Positions 21,862 through 33,367 of a DNA stretch of 64,000 nucleotides are shown here, in pieces. The stretch is from Scilla litardierei (Eukaryota > Streptophyta > Magnoliopsida > Asparagales > Asparagaceae). Numbering within the stretch: position 1 is the first letter of the stretch; each line of letters opens with the position of its first letter. Location: positions 153,804,817 to 153,868,816 of the forward strand of contig CM061132.1 of the NCBI GenBank assembly GCA_030789695.1, given 5' to 3'. Position numbers and translations under genes: made by a program. The notes under the pieces were generated by a model, which worked only from the letters and a program-made list of their open reading frames with translations, ran no database searches and was not told where the DNA came from.

Positions 21862-24560
21862 CATGCCAAAGCAATGTATTATAGGTATGTGTGTCTCTCT
21901 AAAACAAACACAGATGGGAAAGTTATAATACTTGCCGGTATTATATCAATTTTTACATGTAGTAGCCAAGACACAGTGTGGCACTCCAGAATTGTATGCG
22001 ATTGTTCATTATGATCTACATACCCGAAATCTAGGGGGACACATGATCAACATACTCGAAGATGAGAAAGATTATAATGCCCACTATGTTTAAATCAAAG
22101 ATCACACATATTAGCAGAGACACTATTACCAGAGACACTATGACCCTCCAAACTTGCAATCAGAACTATTTGTTAAGATCTACATACACTTAAGTTTAGA
22201 ATGAGAAAGAATTTAAATGGTTCTATTGAATTCCATGCTACTACATCAAATGATGAGGGTTAAGGGTTGATGAATTATTTTTATACTCTAACATGTCTCC
22301 GTAGGTTGAGTGCCCATTATTTATGGGCCGAAAACCTGAGCTTTTGCACAATAATTTTTAATCCTTTTTTAATTGTATGCCCAATAAGATTTGAAACTAG
22401 GCTACTCTGATACAATGTGAAATTCTCTTACACTACACAAACTCTTATGATGAGGGTAAGGAAAATAGTTTTATACTATAACACGCTCCCTGCAGGTAAA
22501 TCATCTTTTTTATTGGTCGAAAAGTGGGTTTTGCATAGTGATTTTTAATCTACTTTTTAATTATGTGTATGGTGTGATTTGAACTTGGGTGGCTTTGATA
22601 TCATATTAAATATTACCGCCACATATTCAGAGTTGTGATTAGGGTTGATGAAAATATTTATATGCCAGCAGGTTGGTTTGTAGCTTCTGAAAGATGCAAT
22701 CTTGAAATTCATGGTTATGAGATTCTAAAAGCTGTGTGTTTATACTTTGATCAAATAATACACTTGATTTTTGGTCCTCGACAGTTTCACCGTACACATT
22801 ACAATTACTTATTTGAAGTATCATTTTAGATGGTCTGTTATGGGTTTCTGAGCTAGCATGTGTTACACACATGAGAAAGAGCTTTTAATTTGGTTAGACT
22901 TGGGCCGGCCAAACCAAAGTATGACTTGAAATTATTGGGCCTTGAACATTTTGATCTGAGGAAACACTAATATGATCAAACAAGTTAATATAATAGCTCT
23001 AGATAACCTAGCAGGTCAGTTGGTGATAAGACTTTTATTATGTAGTATGAACTCATAAAATAGGGAAAACAAAATCCTCCAATGTTCTTATATACTTGAC
23101 ATGGTTGGAAATGGATCTGGACCAGATCAGGGCTTGGTGGGTTGCTACGAAAAAAATATTGTAATGTGTCCTAGAATTTTTGCCGTAGGCCATTCTTTAT
23201 ATAGCACGTAGGGCCCAAAGAGTTTTGGGCCGTGGCTGAACTTACTCCCGATGGACATGACCGATATCACAGTCCATTCATGGCACAAACGGGGCATGAT
23301 GTAATATTAGGGAAATTTCTATTGTTTAGCTATATTCTAATATTCTAATGAAGAAATGGAACAATACACGGTTTCATACGACCTTTACGTTGATAAGGAT
23401 GTGTGTTTTTTATATTTTTGTACTACACATTTGAATTTAAAATTTCTCATAGTAGCATAACATTAGTATGCACTTATTTGCAGCTATTATTTATTAGTAG
23501 CAAATAAATTATACAACGCAAGATAATTACTTATGGTTTTTTAATTTATATTGTTTATAAACATTCAAATAAACTTTAAAACATTTCTATATTTAAGTTC
23601 AGCTAGTTTATTTGCATGCGGTAGAAATCGTGACACAAATAAGATATGATTCAACATGAATGAGCCAACTTAGTATGATACATGGCTAGCTCAGACCGTT
23701 CGGTATCTGATGGATCGGTACATAAATCCATAGTTCTATGCTCATATGGGTTTTGGGCCGTGTCTGTGCGTAGATAATTTTGTATTGGTCATACTTGGGC
23801 TTGGCCAAGCATGACACGACGGCTTCCCATCCTTTATTGACTAGTGAAGTTAAATGGAATTGGAAGGAACTAGCCCTATTTTGAGTAAGTGAGATATATA
23901 ACTCCTACGGTCTACCTATTTCCCATTTTGCCATTGAGGCGATTCATTGCTTCACATCCTAAGTGAATTTGGGCACATAAAGGCCCAATCTAACAAACAA
24001 TATCTGATGATTTATCTAGAAATATAGAATTTTTTTAAATAATCTGCAATCGTTTTACACGCCAATCCTCTCTGATTGCTGTTGGAAATGCATTAATCCA
24101 AAACAAGTGGACCTCAGATGATCAGATTGAAGGATCATTCTAGTTGAGGAATTCCATGTGCCCATCAAATCCTATTTTTGTGGTTTTATTTAATTCTGAC
24201 CACACTTTTATTGAATTTTGTCTTGTCCAATATGCATCCATCTTCTATGTTGTTGACATACTATTGTTGCACAAAATTTGTTTGACGACTGATTCCTCTA
24301 TTAATTCCTTTACAGGATTGTCATAAAATTCACAGTATTATGTAGGAAACAAGTTTTTTGTTATATGATTTTCATTGTCATATAGAGATTTTGTAAACTC
24401 CTACCTCTGTTGCTTCAGTTTTTTCCATTGTACCATCTGTAGTATGCATTTTATTGTACCAATGTGGTGTCAAATACACAATCTTGGAAATTGTCCTTAT
24501 TTTCTTGTCCAATTGAAATGCACATCGTACTCTATAGTTTCACAGTGGTTGAATTCCGAA
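21862..24560. other. Intergenic DNA with degenerate repeats
   Basis: No gene supported. 22225-22420 and 22425-22620 are two diverged direct copies sharing words such as ATGATGAGGGT, TTTTATACT and CCGNAGGTT-like sequence; each ends with a GATAC/GATATCAT phrase. The span 23100-23800 contains GGGCCGTG and CATGACACGACGG words of the kind seen in decayed plant repeats. Everything else is AT-rich. Confidence 0.4.
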
Positions 24561-24637
24561 ACTGCATGCATTGTTATTTTAATCAATGCCTTGTTTTAAA
24601 CTGCATGCATTGTTATTTTAATCAATGCCTTGTTTTG
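24561..24637. repeat. 39-bp tandem duplication
   Basis: Two near-identical units start at 24561 and 24600, each beginning ACTGCATGCATTGTTATTTT. They lie just upstream of the decayed exon copy at 24677. Confidence 0.9.
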
Positions 24638-24676
24638 TTTTGCCTTCTTCTAATATTTGATTTTTATAAAAATCAG

Positions 24677-24800
24677 GAACACTGCATGGTATTCATTACC
24701 CGGAGAAGAAATTCTGCACTACCATTTGCTTAAACCCAAATGGCAGAAGCTGCATGATATTTGATTAATGCCGCCCATGTTATCGAGTGGTTGAGTGCAA
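24677..24800 (+). pseudogene. Decayed copy of exon 4 start of the 1303-5293 gene
   Basis: It follows TCAG (24673-24676), as the true exon follows TTTTCAG, and aligns at DNA level with 4374-4500 (shared GAGAAGAAATT, TGC, AGAAGCT). The reading PEKKFCTTICLNP corresponds to WEKKFCTSVCSIP in the intact gene. One extra base then shifts the frame, giving KWQKLHDI followed by a stop. A piece reading VIEW aligns with IVEW. The resemblance ends near 24800. It is a fragment of a paralogue on the same strand about 20 kb downstream, not a functional exon. Confidence 0.8.
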
Positions 24801-25594
24801 CCATTCAACAAGTGCAGGGATTCTTTTATCGCAAGGCATGCATTTAATTCTTACACAAATACATGCATCCGTGCACGTGTTTGTGTGCCCATGCATGCTT
24901 GGCTACATACATATTTTGGTTTCCCTCATCAACATGACTTATATCATCATTTTTTTTCAATATTTGGTGATAAAAATCTATTGATGTGTCTATGATTTTT
25001 ACCATTTTCTTGAAGGCATGTATAGGGCTCCACCATAAATGGGAGTAGTCATTTTTCCCCTGATCCAATTAATAAATGTGGGCAAATTCTGAGAGCACGT
25101 TGAATCACTTGCATGTAAGCTATGTTGCACGTACATTTTTTTTAACCGTTACTGTGTCAGACACATTGCCAGATGTGCCGGCCTTTGACACTTCTTTGAC
25201 GCTTGGTTTTTTTGTCGGACAATTCTTGAGCGTGTTCACAAATATATACTACAATTTTAGTTTAGGACACTTGTCAGGCATTTCTTGGACCCATTTTCTA
25301 CATTCATCAAAAACTTATTTGTTTTTCGGAGTTCATGTCTTACAGTTATATATCAAAGGCCATAATTTAATGAAGAAGACCCTAAAATTATTGACTTAAA
25401 TAAGGCCAGTTAGATACATGAGATGTATTGATATAATCTATATAAGCTATAAAGTTGAAGGGTCAAGTACTATTTGTTCTGCAAAGCTATGGAAATATAT
25501 GATATGTTATTAGAAATATGTGTGTAGAATTTTGGATGTATGAGTGTGTCAATATTTTTATGTACATACACACCCTCTATATTATTTTGCATTA
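24801..25594. other. Intergenic DNA
   Basis: AT-rich with TG/CA-rich stretches. No reading frame resembles a protein. Confidence 0.4.
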
Positions 25595-25953
25595 ATGTCT
25601 CACTAGTGTCTCCTAATCTATGATATTATCATGCAAACCTCCTCACTTAATTAAAAACACTAAAATCAAAATATTGTTCCAGTTTTGCCCTTCTTTCTCT
25701 TTCTCCTTTACCTGCAACCACTGCTCTCTCTCTCCTTTCTCTCATATCTCCCTCTCTCTTTCTTCCTTCCTCTTCTCTTTGAGAATGTGAGAGAGAAGAG
25801 GAAGCATGAGAGAGGGAGAAATAGAGAGAGGAGAGCAATGGTAACCACCAAGAGAAAGAAGGGCAGATCTAGAAGAAAAAAAATTAATTTTTAATGTTTT
25901 TTGTTTAGTGATAGAGTGATAATATCATAGATTACGGGGGTATCAGTGACACA
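25595..25953. mobile_element. MITE with about 40-bp terminal inverted repeats
   Basis: Left end ATGTCTCACTAGTGTCTCC then TAATCTATGATATTATCA. The right end, read inward, gives TGTGTCACTGATACCCCCG followed by the same TAATCTATGATATTATCA. The centre is a CT-rich half followed by a GA-rich half, so the whole element folds back. TTA borders both ends, suggesting a PIF/Harbinger-type target, but the exact boundary is ambiguous. Confidence 0.75.
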
Positions 25954-27430
25954 TTACATACAGTTCCATCATCCATGGGGTTTAAGTGCAATTTATACTA
26001 TGTATTTGGAATTTTGAAATGCATGAGCTTGTTAATATGTGTATTTACATACACTCTCTATCTCTAATATTTTTTATAGATTCGATTCACCTGGTCCATG
26101 TGCATGTCTAAGAATTTTTCATATTGCGTGCCAGTGTCATGTTTGTTGCCAGTGTCCTTGACCATTCATCCATGTCAAAGAATTTTTATATTTACATACA
26201 CGCGTTCTATCTCTAATATTTTTTATTAGTTGATGCGGGTCGAAGCCTGTAGCCTTAATCATGTCACAGGCCCAATTGTGCCCGTTTAAAGCCCGTGGGC
26301 GGGGGCCAATACGGCCATCGCCCTGCCTTATCCTTTTTTTGCTTCTTTGTTGTAGGCCGAAGCCCGTAGCCTCATTGTTCTTCTTTGCTATGGGTTGAAG
26401 CCAGCATCCCCGATGTTCTTCTTTGCTGCAGGCCAAAGCTAGCATCCCTGATCTAGGGTAGGCGCTCAACCGCCGCCGCCACTCTTCATCTTCTTTTAAT
26501 CAGCGGCAGCTATGTTCATCACCCCTCATGTTGCCGCGGCCTAACGGTCGTGGCTTCCCATCGGCCCGGTCTGAAATTATGAATTCCCAAAGATGATTTT
26601 GGTAGGGATAGAATTTAACATCATACTACATTCAACATGTTTTTAGAAGGATATTACTACTTGACAGTCTGGTACTTTTGTTTCAGGTTTTATCACCATT
26701 TGCTCTAATACCATGACAATGAATCATGTGAAGATTCTTTAGTAAGGTCGATGCCTTTGGAAGTCTGTGCCAATGTATATTATTAAAGTAATCTGCAATA
26801 CTAGGTCCATGAAAGTCCATAATTAAGTGGGCGAAGTGGTAATACTGCCAGTCAGCTAATTTTACAGGGCTGTCAAATCACTAAATCCAGCAAAGCTGCT
26901 TCAAATAAAAATCTAGAATATCCAAGTAATTGATAAAAAATATTCAGCTCCATACGACATTCTAGGAGAAGTATGTACATTACTCGAGCCCTACTTGTAT
27001 GGTTGGGATAGAAATCCAATGGATTTCATCTTGGATGTGAGCACAATGGAAATTTGGAACGTTGGTTGGAACACACACCTATGTTTTAGAGGGTAAAAAT
27101 CCTTTGGATCACAATCCAAAAGTCTTGTTTGAGGGCCATATTATTTCCATCATTTATCATTAATTTTTTGTTAAAAAGTATCTTCTTAACCAAAAGAAAT
27201 CATTTGGATTAAAAAAGAGGTCAAGACCTCCCCTTTCTAATCCAAAATATTGCCTTATTTTTTGGATTAATTTTTTTTTGATTTGTTGTTAAAAAGTAAC
27301 ATCCAAGCAATACAGTCATTTGGATTGACCCAATTTATTTGAAAGATAGCATATAGAATTATAATCTTTTGAATTAGAACTATCCAAAAATGCCCTTAAT
27401 ATGTTAGGGATTCAGTGGTCCCACACACAA
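25954..27430. other. Intergenic DNA with minisatellite
   Basis: No gene supported. Phrases near 26055 and 26193 (ACATACAC…TCTATCTCTAATATTTTTTAT) are duplicated. The 38-bp minisatellite at 26342-26457 is listed separately. Confidence 0.4.
26342..26457. repeat. 38-bp minisatellite (three units)
   Basis: Units begin CTTCTTTG at 26342, 26380 and 26418, each continuing with a variant of GGCCGAAGCC and AGCATCCC. A partial unit lies upstream near 26233. Confidence 0.85.
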
Positions 27431-27435
27431 CCATG

Positions 27436-27724
27436 TGTTAGATCTGGACTTTTTATGTGTTTTCGGCCCATTAAGGACGTTTTGGTAAATCTGCAATTTT
27501 CTGTAAGTTCTCTATTTAAGGCTAGGGCCGGCTAGTGGGATGATATTGAATTTGAGAATAAAATTGATAAAGAGATATGAGAGTTCCTCGTTCTTTGGGA
27601 GAGTGAGGACGTCCTCTTTAATTGGCGTCTTAGGAGGGTGATCACTCCTATAATTGTGATCAATCTATCCCCTTTTATTTTCAGTTTTATACTAATAAAT
27701 TTCAGATCTAGTTGGTTTCTATCA
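27436..27724 (+). repeat. 5' LTR of gag-only element 3
   Basis: A 289-bp copy, about 31 bp shorter than the 3' copy because of small deletions near 27480. Confidence 0.9.
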
Positions 27725-27749
27725 TTTTGGTATCAGAGTATCAAGATCC

Positions 27750-28380
27750 ATGGCGGTGACGACAAGAGAAAGAAAAGATCACGCAAATCATGCAACTACC
27801 AGCAGGGATTTTGGCGAAATTGAACGGCGAGGACACAAACCCTAAAATAGAGACAAAGGCGACACCTTTGGACAAGAAAGAGGAAAAAGTCAACAGCTTT
27901 GACGCGGATCTGCATCCAGACGACGAAGGGCTACTTTCCGACGCCGACAACTATCTCGTGGAAGGAGAAAATCCCAAAGAGGAAAACCCTAGCCGTCACG
28001 ATTGGGGGGCCGACAGCCCTGCAAGCAATTATGGGCACCTGCAGGAGCCCCTGCAGGCCCCTGCAGGGGCCCATCAGCTCCTACAGGGCCCTGCCATGGC
28101 TTTGCAGTTTCGCCTGGGCTCTGGCGGGCCCTGGGAGGGCTGCCAGATCTTTGCCAAGCCTTGGAAGGAGAGTCCACGTTTGCACAACTTCTGTTGGGCC
28201 CGTCGAGACCTCAACGATAATTTTCAGCTGCTTTTAGGTCCTGAGGATGACATGAAGAATCTACATGGGCTCCATGGACCAAGGTTTTCAGTTGGACGAC
28301 CTCGTGAGAATCAACAATCCTGTTACGACCTCGTGAGAATCAACAATCCTGTTTTGGGCATGGAGGACCTTCAGATTTGA
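27750..28380 (+). pseudogene. Gag remnant of element 3
   Basis: ATGGCGGTGACGACAAGAG at 27750 matches the ATGGCGGCCACGACAAG start of element 2 gag, but the frame soon stops. The frame 27790-28380 then stays open for 196 codons. It begins MQLPAGILAKLNGED, passes through an acidic DDEGLLSDADNYLVEGE segment (element 1 has LLDDADTYFLEDGE at the same place), and runs into Gly/Pro/Gln-rich sequence from repeated CCTGCAGG and GGGCCC words. The capsid core and zinc knuckle are absent. Confidence 0.75.
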
Positions 28381-28499
28381 TGGACGACTGCCGTGGCTTT
28401 CTTCAGGGCGACATTGAAGGCGGTTGAAACCAATCTCAACCTTTTGATCCGAAAGGAGGCATGCAATACTTGGAATGGATGGCCCACACACTTTTTGCA

Positions 28500-28519
28500 C
28501 CACCTTGAGGACAAGGTGG
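28500..28519 (+). promoter_or_regulatory. Hairpin upstream of the polypurine tract, element 3
   Basis: CCACCTTGAGGACAAGGTGG again, followed by ATTTTTGGGGACGGAG and the 3' LTR 19 nt after the hairpin. Its survival in an element that has lost most of gag is notable. Confidence 0.7.
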
Positions 28520-28538
28520 ATTTTTGGGGACGGAGTAA

Positions 28539-28858
28539 TGTTATATCTGTACTTTTTATGTGTTTTGGGCCCATTAGGGGTGTTTTGGGAATTTACGGAT
28601 TTTAGAATCGTTTTGGTAAATCAGTAATTTTCTGTAAGTTTTCTCTATTTAAGTCTAGGGCTGGCTAGGTGGATGATATGTTGAATTTGAAAATAAAATT
28701 GATAAAGAGAGGAGAGAGTTCCTTATTCTTCGGGAGAGTGCGAACGTCCTCTTTAATTGGCGTCTTGTGAGGGTGATCACCCCTATAATTGTGATCAATC
28801 TATCCCTTTTATTTTCAATTTTATACTAATAAATTTCAGATCTAGTTGGCTCCTATCA
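28539..28858 (+). repeat. 3' LTR of gag-only element 3
   Basis: A 320-bp copy of 27436-27724, flanked by target duplication CCATG. Confidence 0.9.
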
Positions 28859-28982
28859 CCATGATGCATCCAAAGTTTTGCTTTCTGTACTTAGAATTAT
28901 AACTATCCAAATATGCCCCTATTATGTTAGGGATTCAGTGGTCCCACACAACCATGATGCATCCAAAGTTTTGCTTTTTTTG
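28859..28982. repeat. 93-bp direct duplication next to element 3
   Basis: CCATGATGCATCCAAAGTTT starts at 28859 and again at 28952. The part between (ACTATCCAAATATGCCCC…GGTCCCACACAACCATG) is also the sequence left of the element at 27375-27435. The insertion therefore split one unit of an already duplicated segment, or the segment was copied after insertion. Confidence 0.8.
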
Positions 28983-29000
28983 TACGATTACATACCAAAC

Positions 29001-29243
29001 TTTTAGTGACAACTCGTGCTTCGGAGGTTGGAACCCCTATTGGTTAAAGGTTAGTGTGAAGGCCCATATATTTTAAGAGTCACATGAAAGGTAATTGATA
29101 TGGACATATGATAGATTGCCCATTTTTAGTGACAACTCGTGCTTCGGAGGTTGGAACCCCTATTGGTTAAAGGTTAGTGTGAAGGCCCATATATTTTAAG
29201 AGTCACATGAAAGTAATTGATATGGACATATGATAGATTGCAC
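29001..29243. repeat. 123-bp tandem duplication
   Basis: Two nearly identical units start TTTTAGTGACAACTCG at 29001 and 29124. Only a one-base indel (GAAAGGTAATT versus GAAAGTAATT) and a few bases at the junction differ. Confidence 0.95.
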
Positions 29244-29369
29244 ATAGAAGATATTGTATAATGCAAGGTTAGAGGTATCGGTTTCGGTCTTTTTGGAAAT
29301 TTTAGATTTCGGTCAGTTTTCGTTCTTTTAAGAGGCTTCGGAGTTTTGTTCTATTTTGGTTAATATTAT

Positions 29370-29432
29370 TTCTGTAATATCAGTTAATATTCGTTAAATA
29401 TTAGTTAATATTAGTTAATATTAGTTAAATGG
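29370..29432. repeat. TTAGTTAATA simple repeat
   Basis: Several units of an 11-bp motif, TTAGTTAATAT, with imperfect edges. Confidence 0.85.
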
Positions 29433-29570
29433 AATGTTAGCTTGCCATTCCCTTTGGTAAATTAACTTGTAATGTTGTTTGTCATTCCCTTTTGCCAAAG
29501 ATGTTACATATAATATTAGTTAAAAAAATTCCAGAGGAAAAAATTCCACCAACCCAAAACCCATGTAGTG

Positions 29571-30024
29571 TTGCTAGTCACATTACACATTCGGCTAAAG
29601 AAATTTCATTTAATTACGAGTTTGCCATTCCTTTTGGGTGAAGTTTACAGAAGAAAATGGAAAAGTCGTAATTAAATGTAATTTCTTTAGCCAAATATGT
29701 AATGTGACTAGCTGCATTCCAACCCACGAGTGCTGCCAGTCGCATTATGCATTTTGCTGAAGGTATTACATTTATTTACAATTTTTGTGAAGTTCGTAAA
29801 TGGGAATGGCAAACTTGTAAATAAATGTATTCTCTTCAACAAAATGTGTAATGCGACTCCAATCCATGAGTGCTGCCAATCACATTACTCATTTTGTTGA
29901 AGATGTTACATTTATTTACAAGTTTGCCATTCTTTTTTGTGAAGTTCGTAAAAGGGAATGGCAAACTTGTAAATAAATGTAATCTCTTCAACAAAATGTG
30001 TAAGGCGATTGGCAACACTAGCAC
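29571..30024. repeat. Array of three foldback units
   Basis: Each unit is an inverted repeat of about 130-150 bp. Unit 1 (29571-29720) starts GCTAGTCACATTAC and ends GTAATGTGACTAGC. Unit 2 (about 29730-29855) starts GTCGCATTATGCATTTTG and ends CAAAATGTGTAATGCGAC. Unit 3 (about 29876-30015) has TCACATTACTCATTTTG against CAAAATGTGTAAGGCGA. All share ACATTTATTTACAAG/CTTGTAAATAAATGT or a variant and a GCCATTC/GAATGGC core. They resemble three adjacent copies of one MITE family. Half-copies occur just upstream (29450-29510). Confidence 0.85.
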
Positions 30025-30029
30025 CTACC

Positions 30030-31395
30030 ACCGATAACTCATTTCCTTCTCAAAAAAATCATCCCACTGTTTTTTTTGCTGCTAAAAAACCTCTCACTGT
30101 CGACTTAGGTCTGAATTTGGCGGCATCTGTTGCCATTGTGTTCTCTGCCATGACTGATTTCTCCAACTTCTCCGGCTTCACTCGAGGTTCATCGTCGACT
30201 TGCCGTCTATTTCTTAGTAGAGGTAAAATTTGAGAGGAGTTAGAAAATTTAATTGAAAACGTGTGTTAAAAATTAAACGATGATTCTTATGATGAAGCAA
30301 GATGCATTTTTTTTTGAATTTTTGGTTGGATTGTGCTTTGCTTGGAACACTTGCAATAAATTTATAGAAATTGGTGCCTCACATGATCACTTTGCGTTTT
30401 TTTATCGTCACATGGTGTTTTTTTTTCTTTTTCATTTTTCATCCGACGACAGTTTCACCCGAAACCGGCTGATACTGAGAAAAATCTCAGTTTCGTATTG
30501 GTTCCCTTTGAAACCGATACGAAACGGCCAAAACCTTCACCCATAATATAATGAATAATTGATAGAAATATTTAGGGTAAATTGCACTGAGACTTCCTGT
30601 TCTATAAGATACCCACAACTAAACACCCTCATGAGACCCGATGGCTCCCCCCGAAAGAAAAAAATTACAATTTTATGGGAGGGGGGGTCTCAGTGTTAGT
30701 TTTAAAGGTCATGGGTGTTTACTTTTGGGTACCTCATAGAACATAGGGTCTGAGTCTGAAGTGTAATTTATCCAAATATTTAATACCAAATCATTTGATA
30801 TTAGTGATAAGAAGAATAAATGACTGTAAATATTCTGTTATGCTTTTTTATTTTTTATTTAACAAAAATATGAATGATAAAACACCGGGCCTAAACAGAT
30901 GTGATAATGCTTTGCCTAATACAATCTGATGAGATATGGTTGACCGGTGTTTTAACGGCGAGAAGAAAAATCAAAGAGGCCGTCTAGGTTAAGCGCTCAA
31001 GTGGTTGTTTAAGTTGTCTAAGCACCCAGGCAGCTGCACAAGGCCAATTCATTGAAACTTCCAATCAAGCTACCTAATAGTGTTATTACTGCATGATGTT
31101 TAGTGCAATTTTAATTCAACCTCATATCTAATCTTTCACTCTCAAACAAGTTAATCAAGAGTTTGAAGCTGAAAACATCTAATAGCAGCTTGTCTATGAG
31201 TTAGACATAATTGAAACCTCATATGTATGTCATCTGATCTGAAATTATATTTTGAGTCAATTTGAAACCAACATCATAACATAAGTCATCAAACAAAATA
31301 AGGGATATAATTTGTGAAGTATCAGGTTACAACCACATTGGAAGTTATGCTACTAGGTCAACATGTTAATTCGATTTTGGATTTGTCATCTGTTT
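30030..31395. other. Intergenic DNA
   Basis: No gene supported. The words GTATCGGTTTCGG near 29280 and CCGATACGAAACGGCC near 30515 are opposed, hinting at a 1.3-kb inverted-repeat element around the foldback array. I could not define its ends. 30570-30780 is a hairpin-like segment with a G-run at 30684. Confidence 0.35.
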
Positions 31396-33340
31396 TTCAG
31401 GATATGTTGCTTGTTCCCATGCAGGATTCTTCCTGTTCTTGGGCTTCAGCAAAAATCCCGGGGATGTGCGCTGTCGACATCCATCTATTATGAACCATCA
31501 ATACGCCAACAATCCAGCAAATCTCAACCAGTATTTGTTTCACAATAATATTTTACAGACGATGTATTTTCATATTTTAAACATGTTTTAGCGGTGTAAC
31601 ACAAAAATGGAGGACATTAAATAATGATTTGAACCCACAAAATAAGCCAAAGAACACACCAATGTGAAAAACAGATAAAAATTCCAAAATCAGGGAGTAG
31701 AAGACTAAACAAGATGGGAGAGCACTTATGAGAGACACACAGAGAAGAATGAAAACATCAACACACAAAAACAGAAAAACAGAATATAAAGGCGGCAAAA
31801 TCAGTGAAAAAAGGAATAACTGAGAAAAAACTGAAAAAAGGAAAAAGTAAAAAAATGAAACAGATAAAAATATGATTAGAAGTAGAAGGAAAGAAAAGAG
31901 AAAATAAACAAATCCTCCCGTCGTAAGTTCTATCTGGTTTGGCCTTGTCATGGTCAAAACTGGGTACACATCTCAAAACAAGGTAATAATGGTGTTTTAG
32001 ATTCATCAGAAAGGTATTTGTATAGTTTTAAATCATCTTATCTACGAATAAGAGATCTTATCAACGATTAAGCGATCTTCTTATGGCTGGATTCAATGAA
32101 ACCAGAGGCATTCTTTGTATGCCCTATTCCATATACTTGCTTAGCTAAGGAACGAGAATGTGCTTTAGATGTTTGTAAACGTGTGGTTGTCCTGCCATAG
32201 TACCGTTAAACTGTCTACATTAGGGTTTTAAAGAACTGCAGATCATTGTAAAATTGTAATGAAACGTTAAACTGCGTAAACTGCGTATACGAGGGTTTTA
32301 AAGAACTGCAGATCATTGTAACATTTTAATGATTTGGAAATATTTGCTATTAAAAACTTTTACCATTGTGGAATTATATGTTAGTATATGTTCATCAGGA
32401 CTGAATCATTACAATACATACTTGTGCTTTTCAGGCTAATGTAGTCTTTCGACCAAACAAGTGGCCTCCATCTTTCGACTGCCGTGAGCACACTATATCC
32501 TATCATCATTTTTAAGTATATAATGTTATATTATCAGTTTCGAGTTATGTAATATTCTTATGTACTCGTAAGATTTTACTCAATTTTATGGCTTCAGTGT
32601 GGATAATACTTTGCAACATTTATGCTGTCTACACATTCTGTGCATCATTTTCTCCTGGTTGGCGGAATGGTTGTCTTTTACCATACTTGATTACTAGCTC
32701 ATCCTCATCAGACAGGAACCGTTGCATAACAAAAAATGCTACCACCCCTATTATGTAATCAAGTATGCTTCAGAGCTCCTGACTTCCATTAAGGGCAACG
32801 CAAAACACGATAATGGTTTGTGTTGGATTAATTATGTTAGACTAATCATTTAGACTAATTAAAGGTGAGATACAGATTCTGGATGTGCAGAGCGAGCATA
32901 TGCACATGAAGATCTTTTGAGGTGTTCCAAAACAGCCACCTTGGTTATTGCAGATTAGTAGGTACACAAATATTAAAAAGAGTAGAAATGAAATCAATTT
33001 TTCAGTAGCGAATATTGTCACTGCAGGTTACGGATCATTTGATCCCTAGCATTCACAGCTTTGGTAATTTATCGGAATTTTATTGCTACTGCTAATTCTG
33101 TATGATGCCATTGTATGCATTTTTGAATACCATCGTTTCAGCTGTCGACGATTCCACTTGATGCCTTCTTTCTCTGCTCATAGCAGGAGCCGCTATATAC
33201 AGGAGATTGTGAGGAAAGCTCTTGTTATGGTGGGGAACAATGGTTGTGTACATACAATGATGTTAGTACCTGCAAGGCTGATTGTACATACAAACATGTT
33301 ACTGTAAAATTCAATTCTCAAGGATAAATATATTGATTTT
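31396..33340 (+). other. Possible exon remnants of an unidentified gene
   Basis: Three stretches look exon-like by splice signals only. 31402 follows TGTTTTTCAG. 32436 follows GTGCTTTTCAG and reads ANVVFRPNKWPPSFDC. 33142 or 33173 follows GTTTCAG or CTCATAG. In the last, one frame to a TAA at 33335 is Cys-rich (ten or so residues apart: DCEESSC, WLCTYN, TCKADC); a second frame, to 33307, is also open. No continuous gene can be assembled and no family is recognised. Confidence 0.25.
32212..32340. repeat. 70-bp tandem duplication
   Basis: AGGGTTTTAAAGAACTGCAG starts at 32222 and 32292, with GATCATTGTAA after it in both and GTTAAACTG before it. Confidence 0.85.
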
Positions 33341-33367
33341 TTTTCGTTTTAAGCAACAGAATGTTCA

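Larger units (their letters stand above)
27436..28858 (+). mobile_element. Gag-only LTR retrotransposon 3, deleted
   Basis: LTRs 27436-27724 and 28539-28858 run TGTTA to CTATCA. Perfect target duplication CCATG (27431-27435, 28859-28863). PBS TGGTATCAGAG directly follows the 5' LTR (27728-27738). The 814-bp interior keeps only the N-terminal part of gag and a hairpin plus polypurine tract, so it approaches TRIM-element size. It is the most reduced of the three gag-only elements. Confidence 0.9.

Noticed and set aside
30950..31060. hAT-like left end at GACCGGTGTTTTAACGG
   Set aside because: No matching right end or 8-bp target duplication was found.
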